This document shows, piece by piece, positions 58,532 through 64,000 of a DNA stretch of 64,000 bases. Both the position numbers and the translations under genes were made by a program. A model generated the notes under the pieces. That model was not told the DNA's origin, searched no databases, and worked only from the letters and a program-made list of their open reading frames with translations. This DNA is from Haberlea rhodopensis (lineage: Eukaryota > Streptophyta > Magnoliopsida > Lamiales > Gesneriaceae): assembly GCA_907163345.1 (NCBI GenBank), contig CAJQUN010001168.1:32679-96678 (forward strand), read 5' to 3'. How positions within the stretch are numbered: position 1 is the first letter of the stretch; every line of letters begins with the position of its first letter.

Positions 58532-59226
58532 ATGGATGCTGAGGAAAATTATGCTGCCTTCTTGGAGAAGGTGGAAAGGACAATATACATTGATAACATG
58601 TCACCAATGGCAACCGAATCCGTTGTGAAAGCTGCTTTTAATCAGTTTGGTAATGTGTTAAGTGTTCATTTCATTCCTAACTATCTTTTACCCAAGAATG
58701 TTCCACAAGCTGCTTTAGTGGAAATGGAAAATCCAAAGCAGGCTGGAGAAATCATAGCTCAGATGAAAGTCTACCCTTTCATGATATTGGGAATGCCAAG
58801 GCCTGTTAGAGCGCTGCCTGCTAGATTGGAGATGTTTGATGATCGTCCCAGGAAACCAGGAAGGAGAATACAATGTCGTTGGATAGATTCTAAAGATCCC
58901 GATTTTGAGGTTGCGGAGAAAACCAAGAATCTTGTGAAGACTCATGCTGCAGAAGCATCGTTATTGCTGATGGTAAAGTCTTCCTTTTTTCTTTTCACAG
59001 ATTGAACGATTGCCTTCATTGTCAGCCTTTATGAAATATATTCGATTATGATGTTTTTTCCGTAACAACGTAGGAACAACTGAAAGAGGAAGAAAAGCTC
59101 GCTGCCCAACAGAATGAAACCTTAAAAGCAAATTATAGGAAGTTTGAACTGATAGAGGGCGTCCATGAAGATGGAACAGCTAAAGAATTGGCTCATCACT
59201 ATAACATGCGTATTTCAGATTCTTAA
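58532..59226 (+). CDS. AIPP1: RRM protein resembling AIPP1/EDM3
   Basis: Two coding exons, 58532-58972 and 59074-59226 (donor 'gtaaag', acceptor 'acgtag'), giving 197 residues. A 5'-UTR intron probably spans 57980-58512. Start chosen at MDAEENYAAF (58532). The RRM occupies about residues 13-95: TIYIDNMSPMATESVVKAAF (RNP2 side) and PQAALVEMENPKQAGEIIAQ (RNP1 degenerate). It is followed by FMILGMPRPVRA, KPGRRIQCRWIDSKDPDF and a Lys/Glu-rich C-terminal helix ending HHYNMRISDS. Length and these blocks fit AIPP1/EDM3, which in Arabidopsis acts with ASI1 and EDM2 to let transcription pass heterochromatic introns. Identity rests on my memory of the family. No lesion is seen; the gene looks intact right beside the dead MULE. 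Confidence 0.65.
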
Positions 59227-59883
59227 TGGAACCTAATAGATCATGATTAGTTAGCTTGTTCAGGCATTGAGAACTTTGCAATCTGTCTGCCCATGTCCCA
59301 CATCCCATGCGCACCAAAAAAAAAAAATTGTTTTTGGTCTCACTTTTGTATTGCAGAGTCTAATGTCACGTACATATATTCAGTATTTGGATGCATTGCA
59401 CATCTCTTGGTGTTGTTTGTGATATAGCGTAGAATGTTAGTATTTTTGTACATACCAAATGTTTTAGTATCAATGTCTAGCAACAAGAGCATTTGTTATT
59501 AAAGCAAACCAAACATCAATTTTTTTTCATATACCAAACCCAACAGATAGAACAAAATCAGATACAAAACTTAAGCATCATATATATTGTTAGTCTCTGG
59601 GTTAACAATTCTGTGTTCCCTATTTATAATATACAGATATATTACTTATCATATCTGTAAGAGCTAATGCCACCAAGTCGTGCCTTCCATGGTCAAGAGA
59701 TCAACGAGGACAACCCTGCTGCTAGCAACAAATAACGAGAGAAAAAGGTCAATATTCGATAGTTGCTGATGCAATTTCATACTATTGAACGATGTAAAGT
59801 TCTTGTTTGGCTATGAAATAGTGGCCAGTCATGTCCGATCCTTCTACCATAAACTGCTCTTGAAACGTCGCTTACTAGGTATG

Positions 59884-60976
59884 TCAATTGAAAGGTCCTG
59901 AAAATTTGGCAAGCCATCCTCTTGCACGCCATTTCCACATATCAGGAACTGATTTCCAACTATAAACGACCCCTGTTACACCGATTACAATGCATCGAGG
60001 CCATTCACCAGCCAATGTCCTCCCAATACTTGTCAAGGTTGTAAGAATGTTGCCTGGACCAACATATTCTTTCCCACCAAACCTGGAAACAACATTAGCT
60101 TCAGTAAGGAGATTGTGAAAATTTCAAATGCCTTAAAGCCGTAATGGGAATTTATATTATGGATCGAAAAGACAATGGTACTTTCTGTACGGTTTCTTCA
60201 AGATTGTGGAACCTTGACTGGGTAGTTCACACGTCTACCCTAGACTCAAGAGGACTGGAAAAAGGAAGTTTTTGGGAGGGGTAGCATACTATATTCTGAT
60301 GGGTACATCACATAACGTTAGAAACTTTCTCAATTGAATATGGCTACCCCTTCTTGCCCTTTCTTGGTCGGCCTTTATTACCAAGCTCTGCAGAATTCTA
60401 GCAACATTCCAAACAAGATTGCATGGAAAATTCACAAGAATGGTTGTGTAAGTGTTTGGTACCTGAAAATTGATTTCTCTTGATATAAACTCCTTGTGTG
60501 ATGCCAAAGATCGTCTGATCCATCAAAAAGCAAGTAATAGTGTATTGTTACCAATAGAAAATTAATATTAACAAGAAACGTATATCAGCACGATTAATAT
60601 ATTTTACCAATAGAAATTTTATATTATTTTTACATTCGCATAAGATTTATATGACACTTAGGTGAGCAGGCACACATTTTTTTTTGTAAGAAAAACATCC
60701 ATCAAGATTGACATTTGCTCGAAAGTTGGGTTTTTTTTTTTTTAATCAAGGGCACACTTGAAATTAATGAAGGTTCAGGTACCAAAAAGCTCTTTAGTCC
60801 ATTTTTGTCCATCTATGAAGTCATAACCAACAATACAATAAGCATAATTTGAGGGAATCCAAAACTGAGAGTTTAACTCACATCTGCAAGATCCTTCATC
60901 CGTTGAATTGAGTCAAATATACTTCTGATAAAAGCACCCAAGTCGACCACAGTATCCTCGTACTTGCTGTAAAGTT
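59884..60976 (-). other. Exon-like pieces of an unidentified minus-strand gene
   Basis: Piece A (60976-60882, acceptor 'cgtgcag', donor 'gtgagtt') encodes LYSKYEDTVVDLGAFIRSIF then DSIQRMKDLAD. Piece B is about 60514-60463 (donor 'gtaccaa'); one frame reads DLWHHTRSLYQEKSIF. Piece C (60082-59884, acceptor 'tttccag') reads FGGKEYVGPGNILTTLTSIG, then EWPRCIVIGVTGVVYSWKSV and DMWKWRARGWLAKF, ending in TGA. B joins C cleanly in phase 2 (…SIFR-FGGK…), but A to B does not fit in that frame. I do not recognise the protein. It could be a decayed or partial gene. Confidence 0.35.
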
Positions 60977-61014
60977 CTGCACGAAGCAAACCTTTGTTAT
61001 TTGATTGGGAATTA

Positions 61015-61062
61015 TATTATATTATATATTATATTATATATATATATATATATACAATATAA
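61015..61062. repeat. AT-rich (TATAT)n microsatellite
   Basis: 'tatattatatattatatt' followed by a pure TA run. Flanked by a direct duplication of 'actccacaacagtaatttgagt' type sequence at about 61074-61113. Confidence 0.75.
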
Positions 61063-61283
61063 TAAGTGTAAAGACTCCACAACAGTAATTTGAGTCCACA
61101 ACAGTAATTTGAGTCTTGTTTTTCAAAAGTAATGAATAGTAACTTTTTCCATTTATTTTCATCCTTTTTTTTTTAAATTTCATCCTTCGTGGTAGGGTTA
61201 TTGTGTTTCTCTGTACACCGCCGCCTCTCTCATCCTCTCTTGCTCGTAAGGTTTATTTCCTCGTTTCTTTACCCGGATCTTGA

Positions 61284-61676
61284 ATGGATTTCTGTTTGCC
61301 ACTGGCGAAGAGCACAAATGACAGCCATGACAAGTATTTCCTGTTTCTGGATCAATTTATGTGGCTCGGCAGGTCAAGCATTTACAAGGTATGGATGAAA
61401 CTTCGTTTGGTCTACATTCTTACTGAGGTAATCGGAAGGGTCTCTTTTTTCATGTTGGTTGGGTTCTTCTATCTGCAGCACTTTAGTTGAGGTACGATGG
61501 TGACCTTCGTGCTTTAGTTCGGTGGTTTCACTTGGACACCCATGTTGTCCCATTTTTAGATGTATGAATTTATCTGGGTGCGTGTTGCTCCAGATGGGTG
61601 AAATTGGAAGCCTTTCCCATATCAATGAAGAAGCTAGAGAAAGAACTGAAGAATACTAATAAATATAAGGTTAGTT
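61284..61676 (+). pseudogene. PEX11 peroxin fragment
   Basis: Block 1 (61284-61388, donor 'gtatgg') encodes MDFCLPLAKSTNDSHDKYFL and FLDQFMWLGRSSIYK. Block 2 (about 61427-61487) encodes EVIGRVSFFMLVGFFYLQ. Block 3 (about 61594-61670) encodes GEIGSLS and, one base out of frame, SMKKLEKELKNTNKYK. In PEX11 proteins (peroxisome membrane elongation) the same three motifs follow in this order: a ...FLFLDQxxWLGRxxIYK segment, a GRISLFxWMG membrane segment, and a SxxKLEKE helix. The N-terminal third and the C-terminal membrane part are missing, and there are stops and a frame change, so it is a fragment or pseudogene. Confidence 0.6.
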
Positions 61677-64000
61677 TGTTATATGAATTTAAATGGGATT
61701 TCTCGATTCCCTTTCAAATCCTTCGACTTTTCTGATTCTCATGTCATTTGTTCTGTGTGCTAATCATGTTTCGATTGCTGCTTATGGAAGATCGAATAGC
61801 ATAGAAGTCACCCCCATCAATAGAGATCTCTACCATATGTGGTAATTGTACATATCTTTTTATGTTCCTATCAAATTGCGTGACTTGATGTATACCTCCG
61901 TTTTCAATGTTTTGTGGTATGGTTAAGTTAATTAACGAGACATTTGTTGAGTTAGAATGAATGTTAGGAAGGAATTTGAGTTTTAATAATGTCGATTTTA
62001 TAGTCTACTACTAAGATTCGATGTTTTTCTCGTCATCTGCTTATTCGATTAATTGCGAATTGTCTCTCGACTTTCTCGCATTGCATATCATATTAAAGCA
62101 GCTTGAAGATACATTATCGTGCATATTTTTATCTACGTACTGAGCTTATGTTAATCTCATTTTTAGCCAATCATATGTATTTAGATCCTAAATTATTAGA
62201 ACTTATGTTTAGCGTTTATAATCTTCTTTACTCGGTGCAAGTTTACCATAAAACTATCAATACAGTATTATTGCTTTGTATTGCCATCAACATTAGCATT
62301 GTACTATTGTCTCAAAGTAAAACACTGTAATGTTTCTAATTAAATTCTCTGCATGGGAGCTATGTTGGGTATCATGCTCTTTTTTGTCCTAATTATGTTT
62401 CAGAAAGATATATTTCTCTTTTTATATCTTTTATTTCAACAGATTGAGAAAAAATCAAGTAAGAATAAATGATATGAGACACAGATGACTATAGTTACTT
62501 ATTGCTATAATAAGAAAGATTGTGGTGACAAGGCAAAGCTTAGGATCCTTCTCGTAAGTATTCAAGCACTAAATTTTTAGCATCATGTTTATTGGAGCAT
62601 GTTTTGAAAATCTATTTTTTCTTTTTTTTTGGAATAAGAAAATGGCAATATATGTATGTAATCTCTAAATTTTGCTAAAATGTGGTTGTGATATGTGTGT
62701 TTTTCTTAAGATGGAATAGTGTTTAAAAATTCGTAGATTGATTATTGCTGGTGTTCTTGACAGATAATTCCTTGTATTCCAGAGTTTTGGATATCATGCC
62801 AGGGAGCTTATTACTACTGAGCTAGGGTTGTGGATCATTTTCGTTCGAAATGAAGAGTAGGTTTTACCCAGTGTTGATCGAGTTGCATTAAATAAAACTC
62901 TTGATAAGCTTGTTATAAAGGTGGTTTATATTTAGTCTATTCGTGTGCATCACATGAAGGACATAATTTGTATTCCAACTTTCAACTTCAGCACCCTTAC
63001 ATAATGATTATTCTAAGTTATTTTAAGTTGCCTCGGATTTCTAAATGGTATATTTTTTGTTTCTTATAGACGGAATTATGATGCATCTTCTTTTCGGACA
63101 GACTTTGAGATCTAATATTCTCTTGCATTGCTTCCACACACATCTGCCAGGTTGTACCAATGGAAAATATAAATGGCCGCAAACTTATTGAAGATGGGGA
63201 GCTTTGTGAGAGAATGAATGGTATAATTGCTGATTTCACTGTATTTATTGTAAAATGCTGTCTCAGTTCCAATGCAATTTCTGAATTTTGAGATTTGAGA
63301 TTTTTCCAAAATGAGGAGTTGATCTCAACAGGGACCAGAGTGTGGATTGAGGAAAAGAAGGAGAAGGTATGTGAATAGTCTCTTCGTCGTGAAGAAGATA
63401 TACTTATAACATCAACGGGGTTTGTTTCTGTAACATATGATGTGCTTTATGAGCATATTTTATTCTTTCCTCCTTTTGAACTCGTCCGTATAAATGTTTG
63501 TCGTAAATTTATCAAAATAATGTTGTTTATTTTGGTCATGTACCGCAATGTGCTAAGTTCTCTCTCATTATCAGGACCATGATCCCTGCTCAGTTTAGCT
63601 AGCCCGAGAAACAATTTATGCGAAAACTAGCTTTCACATTTGAACCACATGTATGGGTTAATGTGCACTCTGGTATGGAGGTAGGTAGTATACTCGTTTG
63701 ATATTTGTAATGTTATTTCTTATTTTCTCCTGTGGTTCATCTCTGATGGAGAGATGACAGTTCAGTGCACCGATATTCATCTCTAACTTCTTTTCCTCAA
63801 GCAGCTGCTACTTGTGCCTGCTTCGAGTGTCGCAACCTTAATACATATTCCTCTAGCATGCACATAGTACCATGGGAGGCGCAACTGAAAGACTGTAGAA
63901 ATACAACCATACATCAGTGAAGCATAGTTTTCTCATCTAAGATTATTGGCTTTTGGACTTTTGGGTTTATTCAAAGTTTTGACCCTTATTTGCCATGCAT
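61677..64000. other. Region without an assignable gene
   Basis: Mostly AT-rich. Small exon-like pieces with splice-like edges occur at about 63333-63366 (GTRVWIEEKKEK before 'gtatgtg') and 63618-63679 (RKLAFTFEPHVWVNVHSGME before 'gtaggt'). I cannot link them to a family. No transposon termini recognised. Confidence 0.3.

Noticed and set aside
58715..58945. Minus-strand frame across the RRM gene
   Set aside because: Antisense shadow of a conserved coding exon.

Overview
The window is nuclear DNA from a flowering plant, almost certainly a eudicot. It has spliced plant genes with GT-AG introns, Ty1/copia elements primed by initiator-Met tRNA, L1-type LINEs, MULE, hAT and Helitron transposons, and long AT-rich microsatellites. 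I cannot name the species. All coordinates and splice sites were read by eye.

Layout. 1-1.9 kb is transposon debris (LTR remnant, foldback, hAT MITE). 2.0-4.0 kb (-) is an intact single-exon gene for a membrane protein of the At1g75140-like family. 4.3-5.1 kb is a foldback element. 5.59-44.28 kb (-) is one host gene about 38.7 kb long: a plant AAA+ ATPase of the At1g50140/At3g19740 type, recognisable as 20 exons. The first 18 join in phase (2445 nt, 815 codons) once one insertion is removed. The introns hold, from the gene's 5' to 3' end, a Copia with identical LTRs, a three-level nest (TRIM, non-autonomous LTR element, hAT MITE), a 3'-truncated Copia, a LINE fragment, a second non-autonomous LTR element, an old LINE, and another 3'-truncated Copia. 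A younger LINE lies inside coding exon 14 with a perfect 18-bp target duplication.

The ATPase gene is broken in two places: the LINE in exon 14, and the absence of the exons that should carry Walker B, sensor 1 and the arginine fingers. That gap coincides with the truncated 3' end of the Copia at 6.4-10.1 kb. All other exons and splice sites look intact, so the damage appears recent.

45.3-47.7 kb is an AT-rich Tourist/PIF-like element swollen by microsatellites, with an LTR fragment inside and a small Helitron beside it. 48.5-57.7 kb is a decayed Kaonashi-type MULE with a Ulp1-like protease pseudogene on + and a MULE transposase pseudogene on -, converging. Its non-coding parts hold four arrays of a short motif centred on GTGCACGAA, and the motif flips orientation at a perfect hairpin. 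This is the least conventional structure in the window.

57.8-59.5 kb (+) is an intact two-coding-exon RRM gene resembling AIPP1/EDM3, whose Arabidopsis homologue works on genes with heterochromatic, transposon-filled introns. 59.9-61.0 kb (-) has exon-like pieces of an unidentified gene. 61.3-61.7 kb (+) is a PEX11 peroxin fragment. The rest to 64 kb has no gene I can assign.
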